From Prinia subflava (Eukaryota; Chordata; Aves; Passeriformes; Cisticolidae): a stretch of 64,000 nucleotides of DNA. The notes below the pieces were generated by a model. That model saw only the letters and a program-made list of their open reading frames with translations. It was not told where the DNA came from and made no database searches. Of this stretch, positions 28,301-43,300 are shown one piece after another. Numbering within the stretch: the first letter of the stretch is position 1; every line of letters begins with the position of its first letter. The stretch covers positions 63,931,985-63,995,984 of the forward strand of contig NC_086248.1 of NCBI RefSeq assembly GCF_021018805.1. The letters run 5' to 3'. Both the position numbers and the translations under genes were made by a program.

Positions 28301-31300
28301 AGTCTGGCCCACTCACTGCAATCATGTCCAGCAACACAGTCAAAAGCTTGTTTAAGCTCAGGCTTTTTCAGTTTTGTTTTCTCTACCAAGACACCAAATT
28401 TAAGTACCAAGCAGGGTCATTTGTGCAACATTGTGTTTTGTTATGGGCTTCCTGCCATTAGAAATCAGACATAGCCAGAGAAATTTTGTGTATTTCTTCT
28501 CAATAGTCACTGGAGACAACAATTGACTTCGACTTCCGCTGAAATGTTTGAAATGGTGGTACAGAGATGCAGAACTTTTTACATGCTAAAAAGGCTCCAT
28601 TTTTTATTCCATAGATAATCAGAAGATAATCAAGAATATATAAGCCACACAGGGAGAGTGATGCGAACTCAGCTTACATTATCACCCAACACACAAAAAT
28701 CCCCAAATAAGCTTTTTTCTCTGATGCTCTCTGGTTGTACTAGTATCACAAAGTTTAAAAAGCACACTTTGAAAACTGATGTTGGCTTATGCATTTTTCC
28801 ACAGATTTCAGTTCCATATAGAATATAATTAGTGGGACATAATGTTAAGAACCTAGGACAGCAGGAATTGAAGACACACATCTCATATGCCTACAAGTGC
28901 ACAGCAGAACAACAGAGGGAAATACCACTATGTGTGGCAAAGTGCTTTCCAGTTGCAGCTTTGCAAGCAATATGAGATGAGGTAGGTAATTTAATCCTGT
29001 AGTTACCTTGAGCTATAGCATCACTGGGTTCTTGGATTTCTTTTTCTTCTTTCTCTTCTTGGACACAGGAAGCCGCAGACATTTGGGCAAGAGCAGATGC
29101 ACAGTTGGCAGCAACTCCTGTAAAGCAACAACACAATTACTGTATGACCAACATTTCCTCCCCAGTCCCATACAACCTCAACAAGAGGTAGGATCAAGGA
29201 AAGTTGGCTCCATATGTTTATGCTGTAGGGCACTCTATGTGTATTCTCACCATCCACATTCCTATGCAAAACTGGAGCAGGATGCTGCATTTCTTTCTCC
29301 CAAATTCCTTCAAGGAAAGTTACCATCCTATTTTGTGACTCTGCCACGACATCCCCCATGCAGTGTTACCTAGAGCACAGCTCAGCCGGGCTGCCCTCCT
29401 TAGTCCATCCAGGCTCACGCAGATGGAGTCCTTCTCCTTTTGGTTCTGTTCTTTGGCTCCTTCTGCTCCCAAGATGAAGGCCAGCCCCTTGGAGCTGCCT
29501 GCCATGCGGCCGGTCAGTGGGGTGGACAGAGTGTCAATCAAGTTCTTCCAACAGCCAATTAAAATGTATCGGGCAAAAGCAATTCCTAGAGTGGAAAAAA
29601 CATTAATACCATTGCTACTAGAAAATGACATAACAGAAGCTTTATCATTAATAGTAAAAAGCCAAGTCATATTTGTCCTTGCATGCTGAACTACCAATTC
29701 ATATGTATGATGTGCTGATATACTTTCTTTTAAAATTGTTATTTGAATTTATCTGAATATGCTTTTGGTACACAACAACCCACTGCTGGTAGACACATTT
29801 GTACTTACAATAAAGTCTTAGTACCTGCAACAACAGAATCATCTGTCTTCTGGTTTTGGGAAAGAGGAGATTGAGCTGAAGCAGATGCCATCAACTGGCC
29901 CCCAATTGCACTGCTGCCCAAGCCATCAATGTCTGCCAGAACATTAAAAAACATCAGATTACTATTTGCCACAGAGATGGTACAAGGAAACCATGTCTTA
30001 CTGGCTCTGTGTTCAACTAAGTACTAGCACTGCTGACTTCTCAGGTGTGCTTTTTTGCTACTCTTTCTGCCAGCCTTCTAAAGCCTTGGTATAAACATTA
30101 ACTAGGACATCTTAGGCTTTGCCCAGTATAACCAATGTTTTGTTGAACAGGGGAGATATCTCACTCTCAAGAGCTCTCTTCCCCCACTCTTCAAGTTACA
30201 CAGTGAACAAAACTTCCAGTAAAGATTTCAGGGTGTTTCTTACAGTTCAGAACTTACCACACTCTAAATCTCTGCATTTCTTAGTACAGTATTTCCAATC
30301 TTGCTAAATTCTGTATTTAGATGTTACCAGACCTCAGTGTGAGTCTTCAAGATGCACTGGGATCCTATGTCTTAAAAGTGATTCTCAGTAGACCTATGCA
30401 TCCTGAATCTTAACAAAAGAAATACAACCCTCTCTTCAACACAACGAAAGACCAGTTTCTCGCAGAGAGTTTAATGTTAGGGACACCAGGTTGATTTCCT
30501 TTCTAACAAGCCCCATCTCCACATCCCAGTATCGTTTTATCCAAGTGTTTTTTCATCTTCCTAGCTCGGTAGCTAAACGTAACACTGAGCTCAACACAAT
30601 CAGCAAAAAACTTTCAGAGCAGTGCCCTTTGATCACCACTTAATGGCTCAGCTGAAGCCAGTGTTCTCCCTGCATACACTATTTTAATTACATACACATT
30701 AAAGCAGACAGTGCATTTTATATCAATACAATATCACAGCCATCCTGATGTCTTTCAGCTGACAAAATTTGATTTTTTTTCCCCCTCAAATGAAGCTAAG
30801 GATTGCTTTTAAGCCCTTGTACTCCAGGTTTTCAGCTTCTCTCTAGTGCCATTTGGCATATCCCTGGCATAGCTCAAGTCTGAACCAAGGGGGGTCCATT
30901 CTGTGGAGTGATTCCAGGATCAAATGCCACTATTTATATTTGTACTGCACCACAGGCACACTGAAATGGCTTTGCTATGACATCAAGAAAACAGCAGCCT
31001 TACTGTTTATCATTAACAAGTATCAAGTCTACCAGTACTGAAACTGACAGAACCAAGAGATGTTCTAGTTCAGTGAAAAACACTACTCTCCCTGTCTCCC
31101 AGGGACAGTTTTGATTTTTTTAAAAAACCTATGCTTCAAAACCACTCTGATGAGCCAAAACAAACACTTAAGCAGCTGCCACAGCTAGGTCTGGCTCCTT
31201 CTCTACTGATAATTCCACGAGACACCACATACTGCACGATAACACGCTGTTCTGTATGTAATGCAATAAAGCAGCGTGTCATTGTAGCTTGTTTTAGACA

Positions 31301-34300
31301 CGTTTGGAAGTTAGCCTCGCCACCATAATATTGTACTGACCTGTCAGCATGCTGATAAGTGGAAGGCTGTGCTCCTCAGGGCTTCCCCAGTATCCAGCTT
31401 CCCCTAGCATGTTCCTTTCTAGTACCTGGTGGTACAGCTCTTCAACCCAGGCCTGGGAAAATACCATCAACACTCCACTGGACTGGACTTGCCTCATGAA
31501 CTCCTTCTGCAGAGAACCATAAAAGCCAAAAGTAAGACAACAGTGTAAGCCCTACAGCATCAGCCCCCAGATCTACTTCTGAGTAAAGGATTGCAGATAT
31601 GGAAATTAAGTTATGGAAAGAATTACCAGAGGATTGCAATCTTAGAATTGTTAAAGTTGGAAAATATCTTTAAGATCATCAAGTCCAACTGCCAGCACAA
31701 CACCATCACCACGTTTACCATTAAACCATGTCCTGAAGTGCCATACCCACATCGTTTTTGAATGCTTCCATGGGCAGTCTGTTCCTCTTCCTTACAACCC
31801 TTTCCATGAAAAGAAATTTTCTAATATCTAGTCTAAACCTCCCTGGCAAAACTTGGGATCATTTCCTCTAGTCCTGTCACTTGTTACCTAGGAGAAGAGG
31901 CCTACCCTCACCTCACTAGCCTCTCTTTTCAGGGAGTTGTAGACAGTGAGAAGGTCTCCCCTGAGCCTCCTTTCCTCCAGGCTAAACAATGCTAGCTTCT
32001 TCAGCCGCTACTCATAGGACTTGGTCTCTAGACCCTTGACCAGCTTTGTTGCCTTCCTCTGGACTCTCTCCAGGACCTCAATGTCCTTCTTGTTCTGGAA
32101 GTCCAAGACTGAACTTGGGATTTGAGGTGCAGCCTCACCAATAGAGGGACAATCCCTGCCCTGTTCCTGCTGGCCACACTATTCCTGATACAGGCCAGGA
32201 TGTCACTGGCCTTCTTGGCCACCTGAGCACACACTGGCTCATGTTCAGTTGGCTCATCAGCTCTCCCATGTCTTTTTCCCCCAGGCAGTTTTCCAGCCAC
32301 TTTGCCCAAACCTGTAGTGCCACATTGGGTTCTTGTGACCTGAGGGCAGGATCTGACACTTTACCTTATTGAACCTCACACAATTGGCTATGCCCCATCA
32401 ACCCAGCCTGTCCAGATCCCTCTGTGTCAGTGGAGAATGACATAAACATGAACAGCTCTCCCCTCTCCTACTGCAGTTAATGCAAGATGCAAATCAGAAT
32501 GACAGTTCTTGCACAGTGACAACAGGACATGCAGATCTCTCACTATTTCCACGAGGCAGGAACAGGATCTCAAACTCAATTAAAAGAAGTTGTGGCACCT
32601 AACACAGTCTGCCCAACAACTGGGCCCTTCTGCATTGAACAGTCATCACAGATGAACCGGTCTCCAATTATTTATCAGAATGATCTCTAAGAATACTTTG
32701 GGCATGCTCAGGCCTGTCGCACACACTGAATCCTCTGAGAATGTCCTAGAGTAACAGATCTGCGCTTGATCTGCTGCAGAACACATCAGAACTAAGGATG
32801 ATGTTAAACTCCATTTGTTTTTGAGATGGTCTAGATTATAAATTCTCTTACACTGGAAGTTCAGAAATAATTATACATTTTGACACCATTTTATTTTTTC
32901 CATATATCACAATTTTTTTTTTGTTTATTCAGAAAACTCTGAAACAATGTCTCTTGGGCAACTAAGTTGAAAAACATGCATCCATGTTTTATAACTCAAT
33001 TTTCAAAACAATTTTTAAAAAGCTGAGGAATTCTAGGTGTAACAAAAATTGTAATTTCACATAACTAAGACCCACTTATTTTTCACTTTAACTTCTCATG
33101 TCTTTATCTACAGAAATTCAAATCGAGTCTTAGGCAAAAAAAACCCAACAAGATGAAGGTATGGTCATGCACATTATCAAGAGACAATACCTGCTACATC
33201 ACATGATGCTAATCTATTCTGAAAACAGTTTAACCATCAAAATGACTGCGACCTTAATGACAATCAGTAAGCAGCATTCCTTCCCACCAAATCAGTGTAA
33301 TTCAGATGCACGACACTTATCATGCAAGATTCATAAGCAGCTTGGAGAACGCTTCATTTGCAATTACTATTTCTCCACTTACCAAGCAGCCTGAAGGCTT
33401 TATGTGTGGGCTGGTTTATGTGAAAGGAAGCAAAATAAATTCTCATTTTTTAAAAACAATTATCCCATATTCCCCAACTCACCAGCAACACAGGGGCTTG
33501 GGCAGGCTTCTTTCTGTAGTAATCTGAGTTTGCCAATTTTAGGTTGAGCAGCAAAGTGTAATGTGATACCACGTAGAGACTGTCTGCATTCATCAAAGTC
33601 TGGAAGTTGAAATTTAGGTTTCCCTCAAATCCTGGTGAGTGCATCATACCTAACAAAAACACCATGTGAGCTCTCATATTTCATACAGATTTTTCCTGGA
33701 AAAATATCAGAAACTATCCCTAGCATTTTAGCAACAACAGATTGCTAGAATAGTTAATGAATCATCAGTAGAAATTACTCCACTAAACATACTAGAATAG
33801 GGAATAGAAAAATAAGTAGTTCATCTAGAATGCAAGACAAGCTGAACACTCCAGTCACAGTCCAGCAAAGCAAAATGCTAAATTTGAAATAAGCAAGGAG
33901 CACCAGCATTCATTGGGATGACTCTCAAGTATAAAGCAAAGGGCAGGATACATCTGCAATGCTAACTGGAAAAGTGAGGTGGGAAGGAGCAGACCCAAAG
34001 CCTGTGTACTTAACTGAGAACACACTGCACCAAATGGTGCCAATGAGGTTTACAGCCCTTTTAACCCCCCAGAAAACCTGTTCTGGCTAAGTCAGTTGCT
34101 GGATGGGGAGTGGAGTGCTCTGCACCTCGCAAGATCAGTCTGTAATCATCATTCTCTCCATGGCCTAGAGGTATGTGCACAAATACCTGAGGCCAAGCTG
34201 GCTGGAACTAGTTACAACTCCAAGCCCTATTTATGTCACACAAGGCCTACTTTCTAAATAGTTGAGCACCTGCACTTCTATCAGACCCAGAAACCACCTG

Positions 34301-37300
34301 TAAAATACTCATTAGTCTTGAAAACACTATTTGTATGAAGCCTACAACCATGCTCAGTGGCACAATCCCCTCTTCCCATGGATGGTAAATAGCTAACCTA
34401 CTGGTAGAAAAATATCAATCAAGTATAAGCAACACCTAATTGAATCCCCATGATCTGTAGCTTGAACCATGGAAAAACCAGAAATATCAGATCCACCCAG
34501 GTGACTCACAATACTTCACGGTTTTCACATCAACTGTGAAATCCATTCATATAATGTCAATTAGGAAAGATTAAGAAGTCAGCTTTATCCTAAAGGAATG
34601 TTTGAAATGGAACAAAAACCAGCTTCCAAGGTCAGTTACATGATGAAGCAAAGTTGTGTCATTCGTTAACTGCTGCAGTGGTTTATTGTGAATATATTCC
34701 TCCCACCATAAAGCTCATACCTCTTCTCAGACAAAATACAACATCCATTAACATGAAAAAAAAATCCACACACAGAAAAGAAGCAAATGTTTTTCTTGCC
34801 TCTTGAGGGTTTGAAAGCTCTGTGCTGCTGCCTTCTCGGACTTTCCACTGTCGTCACTTTGGGGGCGTGGATAAGGTGAGTAACTGTTTGAGGGTGGATT
34901 TAGAAAGAGAGTAACTGTTCCAGGGTGGGTCTAAAAAATGAATACCTGTTCAAGGGAGCAACCTTTGTGGAAGAAGGGTGATGGGGCTGGCCACAAACCA
35001 AACCCACAGAGGTTGGCATTGGTTGGGGAAGATTTCTCATGGTAAATGTTGACAGAGAACCTTTACCTGGCACCAAAACTGCAACCATGCACTTGAAAGT
35101 AGCCTGTGAGTAGTTTTAGTGATTTCCTTATCAAAACAAAGATGCATCTTAACGCTCTGTCAGATGGAGGATTATGATATTGATGTAGATACCTCATCTC
35201 CCACTGTTTTTTGTCTTATCTTAAGTATGTACCTCAGGGATTAAAAACTGCTAAAGTAATAAAAACCTCAAGGCAGAGATGTATGTAAAAGTAAAAAAAC
35301 CTCAACAACCAAAACAACAAAAAAACAAAAAAAAAAGCCCACTTTATTTTGTATTAAAATGTTTTAAAATATGTGCAACCTCCTATACAAGATTATCATT
35401 AAAAAGGAAGGTGTAGAAATGCACAGAAGAGTGGATACTCCATTGAGGGCATATATTTGAGCATCAGAAAGTGTTGGGAAAAATATGTTCCTTAACTTCC
35501 TCTAAAATACGGGAAAAGAAATAACTGCATTTGTGAAAGGCTGAGATCACAGAAACCGAAGATGATACTCACCAGCATAAAAACCTGCCCTCTAAAAAGT
35601 ATGGAATCAAAACTGAAGATTAACCAAGTTACTTGCAAATCTTAATTTTACTATAACTCTGCTTAGCTGACTTCACCTTTTCCATGCTTCTCTCAGCAGT
35701 GCTTTAAATTCCTACCTCCATTCATTGCCTTTCAATCTTACGAAAATATCCTAATTTTGCAATACTATCTATATAAGGACCTGGCTTATAGGTAAGAGTA
35801 CTAAATTGTATTATTCTTCCAAAGTGTAAGAAAAATTGAAAAATTAAACAAAGCAGTTAAATAAGGTCTTCCAGAAACCCAAAAATACTGCTTCTGTACT
35901 GACTGGACTCAGAACTGCATCTATGTCTTTTCTCAACTCAAATCTTAACCAACTCTCAAATTTCCAGAAGTATTCTTCAAGAATTATACATGAATAAATG
36001 TTGTATGTACAATGAATGGGATCAATCCCTCTATCTTCATCACCTAATCTGTGCCTTGAGCAGCTGGTGCTAATGAAGGACTCCTGAAGTAAGGACCCAC
36101 ACGTTGCTTATACAGGCAGATCAAACTGCTGTCTCAGAAGCTCTCCAGGGGAGTTGTTACCCCCTGAACTTTGTTTCAACTTTCATAAGTCTCTCTCTCT
36201 AAAGGTCTTCAAACTCATGGCTGTCTCATCTACAAAGGAGCACAAGTTCTCACCTCAGGAGGACTGATGGACATTTCCTTAAGATCTGAGGTACAAGTTA
36301 AGGGACTGTTTCAGCTGGACTGAGTCTCATTCCAGGCATCCAAATGAAACAGGAACTGCCCAGATCTTATGAAAGCATAAAAGTACAATCCTGCAACAGC
36401 CACATCTCTATGAAAACTCCAGGACACCTCTTCCAGGCTGTCTTAATACAGTGATTTGCTACTCCACTTTTCCATGATTCCTTACTGAATGGTGTCTTTT
36501 ACAAGTACTTCACCAAATCCATCTGGAAACCTGGTGTACATCTTTTAAGTACAGATTTAGCCACAGGGGTGGCTTTCTTAGAAAAGTGAAAGGTCTCTCT
36601 CAACAATCTAAGTCCAAGACTAGCTATCTTTTCAAGATATGCAAACCACAAATAATGGATTTAATGCTGAAACTGAGTTATAATCTTCCATTTTTCTCAC
36701 TGTATTATTCATACTGAATACCAAGAAAAGCTATGTTTAGCCGTAAAATCTTAGGTCCATAACTTCCAAAGCTTTAAAGCATTCTATAAAGACTTTACAG
36801 ACAAAAGGGAAAAGAAGTGGCATACTCATTCATGCACAAGGGAACAGGTGCACATAGGTTTGAGCTAGAGGTCTAGCACTGGTCTTTCAGGATAACCTTA
36901 AGATTACCCTTTTTCAGGAAAAAAGAAATACCTATGACAGAAAGGGTGCTCTTGAGCCCCTCAGTTAACATCAGTGCCTCTTTTAAGGTATTTCCTTTCT
37001 GTGATATAAAATGGCTAATGTTTCTTAAGAATACCATTTATCATCTTCCTGAGTTAGAGTTTATTTGGGTAGCATTTAAACAGGATATCAGGAATATAAT
37101 CATATTCACCCAGCTTCATATCTAAATTATGCTGTATGATGATGGGTGGAGTCCTCCCTTCTAACTCTGTATGAGTTTCATGTGTGTGAGAGAGCACAAA
37201 TGAATGAAGTAATGATTAGGAGACAAGCAATAGGAAAGGCAATTGCAGTGAAGTAAGTTAAAGAAACAGAGACATATATCAAACATTTTCATTTTGGCCA

Positions 37301-40300
37301 CTGTCAGGAAAGCAAAACCCTTCTAAAATGTATATTTATACACATTTAAAGTATGCTATCAACAGGACAAACTAGCCCTTGCATGACTGTTTTTTTTTTG
37401 TTTGTTTGACAGGTCAAGATCTCAAATGTTTTAATCATGAAAAAACTAAAGATATTTAATCTCTTAGAAGGCAGGATCTTAATTTTTCACTTGGTCTGGG
37501 TTTTAAACTTTGCTTTTCCTGTCATATTAGATAGCAGCATTAAAAAAACCCCAAAAGACTGAAGATAAACTCTCCTATTTCCCTATCCTTTCTAGAGCTT
37601 ACTGCTGTGGAATTGTTACCACCTTCTTTGTGAGGCTGGCATTATTAATAATAACAGTGCAGTGATGTACTAAGCTACTTATATCTCATCACAAACAGGT
37701 GATGGTACTTCCCACACCCCTCTCACGCTAAGGTGCAACCTCAACCTCTCTTTAATGATACCATGTGCAAAGCTTCTCAACAGATCTTCACAAACCTGCA
37801 AAGAGGTATTGTGCTACAGCAAATTCCATTTCTTTATTGATTCAGCACATAATCCAGAGCCTGTTAAGAGTCAGTGGATTTACCTCCCTTTGAATCAATG
37901 CCTGCATATTCAATTTGCTTTGCCCTAAATGAAGTGTGTTCCTGTGGAGGAATGTACAGTGTAAAGCTCAAACCTCCTCATTCTGGGTATGTTCTCTGAA
38001 GATGAAATCCTACAAGGGAATCTGTGTACAGTGCTGTCAGAGTGTGCATGCTTGTTAGACAGTAAATATTTGCTTGCAAACCTGAGCAGAACGTTGAAGA
38101 GAAGCTCTGCAGTGCTCCGTCCACTTCTTCTATGCTGGGAAGAGCTATAAGCCTAGGAAGAAGCGCTTCAAGGGATTGGATAAAGAGCCGTGCACTGTGT
38201 TGGTCTGCTTCTTGGCTCTTCAGCAATTTCAGAGAGAGAGCAGCAGTGCGTAAGGACCTGTGGCCTGGGCAATCCCGCGGGGTCTGCTCCTCATCAGCCA
38301 GGGAACAATTGTCAGAGCCTATGTCTGAGACATCAGACCTGCCCGAATCCTTTTCTGCTGCCATGGAATACTGATCACATGAATCAAACTCAGTCCTAGA
38401 AAGGTCCTGGTCATCGACACTGAAGTTACTTTCACTGTATCTGGATCCATAGGACCGGGTCTTGCAATCAACTGATAAAAAGTTAGTTATATCTGGGTAG
38501 ACTATGGTGTGGCTTCTTTGAACAACATCTGGCTGGTCAATGGTTTCTGACTCTGGTTCTCTGTAATGAACCTCTTTGCTTTCATGTCCAGCTGGAGATG
38601 GCAGGGAGTTTTTTTGGTTTTCTGGATTTTCCTCTGGAGTTGTTTGTCCCATATCGCCTTCCAAAGTAGTCTGACCAGTGTCTGTGGTAACGCTAATGCT
38701 GATATCGGGACTCTTCTCATTTCCTGATTCCCAGGCAGGGTTTTCTGAGGACAGGATGCGTCTCTGCCACCTGAAGTCAGCATCATTGATCTCCATAGAG
38801 TCCCTGCTTGTCTCAGTTCCATCCTTCAATTCTTCTAAGCGCTGGAGCAGCAGCTGGATCTGCTCTTCACTAAGACCCCTCCCTTGGCTCAGCTCATCTA
38901 AGGCTCCAAGCAGGGCAAAGACGCAGGACACTGAAGCATAACATGCTTCAATACCACCTTTGATGCACGCTTCTGTCATCCCATCCATGATACTACAATC
39001 AACACAGAGTTTATTTAAGCAATGCAACATGTATGGTGAGCACGTCACTGTCATTCAACACAATCTTTCCATAACCAGGAAAAAAAAAAGTGAATTTATC
39101 CTTTAAGACTATTCCTGAGAAAGACAATTAGCCTAAGAACAAATTATTAAGTCTCCCAGGCAAACATAGTCATTCTGTAAAGAGAGTGCCATCAAGGGAA
39201 AGTTACCATGCATTTATATGAGCATGCACAGCATGTTCTCTCTTACGGAGAGAACAAGCCTTTAAACTAAAAAAAAAATCTCAACACCCAGCTAAACTAA
39301 ATTTAAAGGCCGTCTGTGCCCTGAAAGTGATCTTATCTACAAGATATGATCTTTATAAGAACTAAGAACCCTTCTTGCTCAATATGACAATGTTTAAATT
39401 TTCCATTACCTCCTTTGACTTCATCTTGAAAATATAAGTATAAAGAAACACACGTTTATTTTACTGCAAGTTTAAGGACCCATATCCAAAGATTTTCATC
39501 TGTAACCCAACATATTTGGGAATTTTGGTGAACTCAACAAGGTAGTTATCCACATCTTTACAAACAGGCTGAGACCGATGACAAACCAAGCTTTTACACC
39601 TTTTCCATTTTCAGAGCTTATTTAGCCAGGCAGATACCCTGGCTCATACTGGGTATGCTCCTGAACTGCTTAAGTGTTCTGTGTGAACAGGTTTAAGACA
39701 GAAGAGGCTAAAGGAGGAAACAAAGCATACAGCTTGAGAAGATCCAGATGGGACTTTCTTTTAGAAATAGACCTCTTCTTGGATTCTGACTCAGAAGAGC
39801 AGGGCCCTGCCAAATCACAAAGCTGCCGAGGACTGCCAAGTATCTGAGAAGAAAGGAAACAGAAGTAAGTAGAAGATTACCTAAGCAGATTACCTATTTA
39901 AATACAATAAATAAGTCATAATTCTATCAAGCCCTGGAACCCAAGGTAGCACTACTGTAATTTCTCACAGCAAAATAAAAACAGCACAGTGATGTTCTAC
40001 TTCTTAAAGCTACCTTTCCTCTTTTTAGAGGCAGAAAATTAAGGAGAATATTCAGCAAGAATCACATTTAGAATATTCTCCAGAGCTTTATATTTTTGAC
40101 TGATTTTTTTATCTGATACTGTACACAAGAAAATTTTTATACCTACGTAAATATTTTTTATTATAGTTTATAACAAAGGAAGTCTCTCTCCTCAGTCACC
40201 CAGTTACAAAATTATGGAGTTATGCAAAGATAGGCAAAGTGATTTCTTCAGACTAAACCTGCTAGGTGGCACCTTATTAATGCCCACCAGATAATACAAA

Positions 40301-43300
40301 CAGGCATGTATTAAGCCCAAAGAAGCAACAGGTATGTCCTGCACAAAACAACATTAGACTAAGCTTCACCTAAAACTTCAGTTATCATCTTGCTATTGTT
40401 TAAATTTAGAGACAGATGAGGACAGGATGACTCCTAGTTTAAACAGGAACCAAGTGGGTGGCTGTGTGGTGTTAAGGGAGATTTTTCAGAAATAGAACAG
40501 TCTAAGTATGCACAATCTAGATGAAAAATTCTCTAGGAGATACCACTGTTCCTACAAATTACATAATTTCCTTGTGTTCCACAACATGAGAGGAAAGGTG
40601 CACATGTGGAATGGAAAAGTCCATGATTTCAGCTAGTGCTTAAATAAGTCTCCCAGTTCTCTAGGTCTTGTGCTCTCAGAGGGACTGGACAGGAGGCCAG
40701 AACGGACTGGTCTTGAAATGGCTTCTTAAGCTATAAGCAGCTTTCTTCTATCTAGTCAAAAAAAGCTCTAAGAAACTGGATTTCAAGAACTTGGCATGTA
40801 ATCAAAGCATATATTCATCTTAACGCCTGGAAACCACACTGTGAGGATGTGTCTGGGGAAAGATGCCAAAGAAGTTGCAAACAGGATCGTTACGCTCTAT
40901 CTCACCCAAAAGAGCAGTTGTGACTGGGTGATAGGATCTGCTCCATGCAGCACCACAGCATGAGCACTGACTGACAGAGCTGCCACGGTAGCTTGTGTTA
41001 TGGAGACAAATACAGCCATGACAACTGCATCAAACTATTTGTCAGAGTGGTGCTGATGTACCCGTTGTGCTCGGAAAGGACAATTTCAACATCTCTAGGT
41101 GGGAAGGTTTGAAATGCATTGGTATGCACGTATCAGAAAGACTTACTGTTAAATAAACATTTTGTTTTACATGCCTGGATTTGCACATGTGATTACCCTA
41201 CCTCTTTCATAATTTTGATGGCTTCTACTCGATGTTGAGGTGGTGGGTAAAGCAATATCCGGTGGTACAGAGACTGCAGCACAGGCCTCATGGATTCCAG
41301 TGACCCCACCAGTCGAACCAGTTCTGCTGCAATGTAATATATGGTCCGTGCAACGGGGCCACTAAGGGCAGGTGCTGTGGAAGAACAACCTGAACCCCGG
41401 CCATGATCAGAGACCCCTGAGGAAGGTGAATCAGCCTCAAGGCAGATGCTGCTGTGGGCAGAGGTGATAGTTTTGTCATGGATTGGATTTCCCAGGATTA
41501 CTATTAGGGCTGGACACAGTTGCTTCCTGAGAAAGAGAAAAGCAGCAGATGGTAATCAGAAAAAAAATACTCTTACAAGAACAGATTGAAAATAGCCCAT
41601 GGTTAAATGAGATACACACTTTTGTTTTAATGATCAGTCAAACAGCAGTGGTTAGATAAAAAACAAATTATGCCAGGCTTTTTTCATCTCCCAAGCATCA
41701 GCATGCTAGTCCATATGGAAATACCTCTGTGTGCTGTAGAAACATGGTACTGATTTTGCAAGTTCATGTTGCTGCACAGTGCTGTCCCTTTGCAGGATAG
41801 CATGCCTGCTGCCTCTTTCACTGGCTGCAGCCTATCACAAGGTAGAAATTCTAGGCTTCCACTGCTCAGTGTCTCTTTTCCAGTTCACCTTGGGAGCTTT
41901 AAAAAAACCTGACTAAACAAGAACTAATCTATGTTAACTACAAGGCTGAATATTCCATCACTGAACTGCACATGTATTGTTTTAGTAAGCACCCTTAGTT
42001 GTGAATCTCTGTTTTGCTGTCTTTTGAGAACATAATGGAAGACCTATACAATAACTCAAAGTGTGCACTATACTACCCAGATGCCACTATACAGTAAATA
42101 CTCATCCTTCCTTCAGCTGTCTTACTGCATGAGCACTCATGTAGAGTGATTCAACACCAGCATATCACTCTTCTGTGGAGCCACAGCCAGCTCAGCACTT
42201 TGCTCCATTAGCTGCTATTTCAGCTTTGCACTCACGCACTTGACATTTTACTTCAGTCTGCAAGACCTTAATTTAAGAAGCCAAGTGCTGCATGAGAATG
42301 AATCCCAAATCTGGTTTTGACCCATGTGTCAGAAGTTCAAGTGAGTACCTAGAGCAAGCACCCAATTACAAGTAACAATTTATAAAATATATAGGTAACT
42401 ACATTTTATTTTCTCAAGATTTTATCCAGTCCAGAATTTTCATTGCTTCTCTTAACAAGATTTCTGAAACAGCTCAGCTTCCCCAAGTCACAGAAAGAAA
42501 ACCAGCTCTTAATAGGACATCAGATAATGACTTTGAATCTGCTTATTCCATTTATTACTCCAGTCAAGAACATTTCAAAATGTAACAATTCATTGCTTAA
42601 GAAACATGCTTGCCTCAAAGCAGGCATAATCACAGGCTGCAACAACAATATATTCCCCATACATCTTAGTCCTATCAAAGTGTTTCTGTATCAAACTATG
42701 GAGAACGCTGTCAGCACAAAGAGCTAAATCTTCTCTGTCTGCTCTCTTCTTTATCTTCTTTGGGAACTGACTACAAAGTGCCAGTCAGAGTGAAAGCTGT
42801 GTGCATGTAGGCCACAGCTCCTTAAGGAGTAATGACAGCTACCAATTTGGATCACAATCTCACCAGACAGGTAATAGTGTGTACAAAAGATTCAAAATGA
42901 TGTTTGCAGTTTAAACTGCTTCATATCTTCCTAATGTTTTGTGGTTTTTTCCCCTTATTTAAGCAGGTAGCTGAAGCATGCATGTTCATTCCTTAGCAGC
43001 AGTGCAGGTTAAGAAGTCCCACCCCTGATGGCTTGTCCTCATGGTACACAGTTTCAGATACAAACACCTGTAGGTTTGCAGCATAAACTGGATTGTCAAA
43101 AGCATGTAAATTGGACATAAAACAAGAAGTATTTTCTTTTAACTGAGTTCATTTCACTGACCTTGCTTATAGGATGGCCCCACAGGCTATCGCATAAGCA
43201 TCAACAAAGAATTGTGTGAAATTCAAAGGCAGAAACTTCTGAAGTGAATCTGCCATGAGAGGGAGAGTTCTGCTCTTATGTTAGACCTCCAAGAGGTCTC

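Noticed and set aside
32028..32359. Two minus-strand ORFs of 93 and 74 codons
   Set aside because: They lie inside the CR1 fragment at 31636-32433 and are repeat-derived.
38132..38941. Plus-strand ORFs of 69-87 codons
   Set aside because: They are antisense shadows of the large exon e8.
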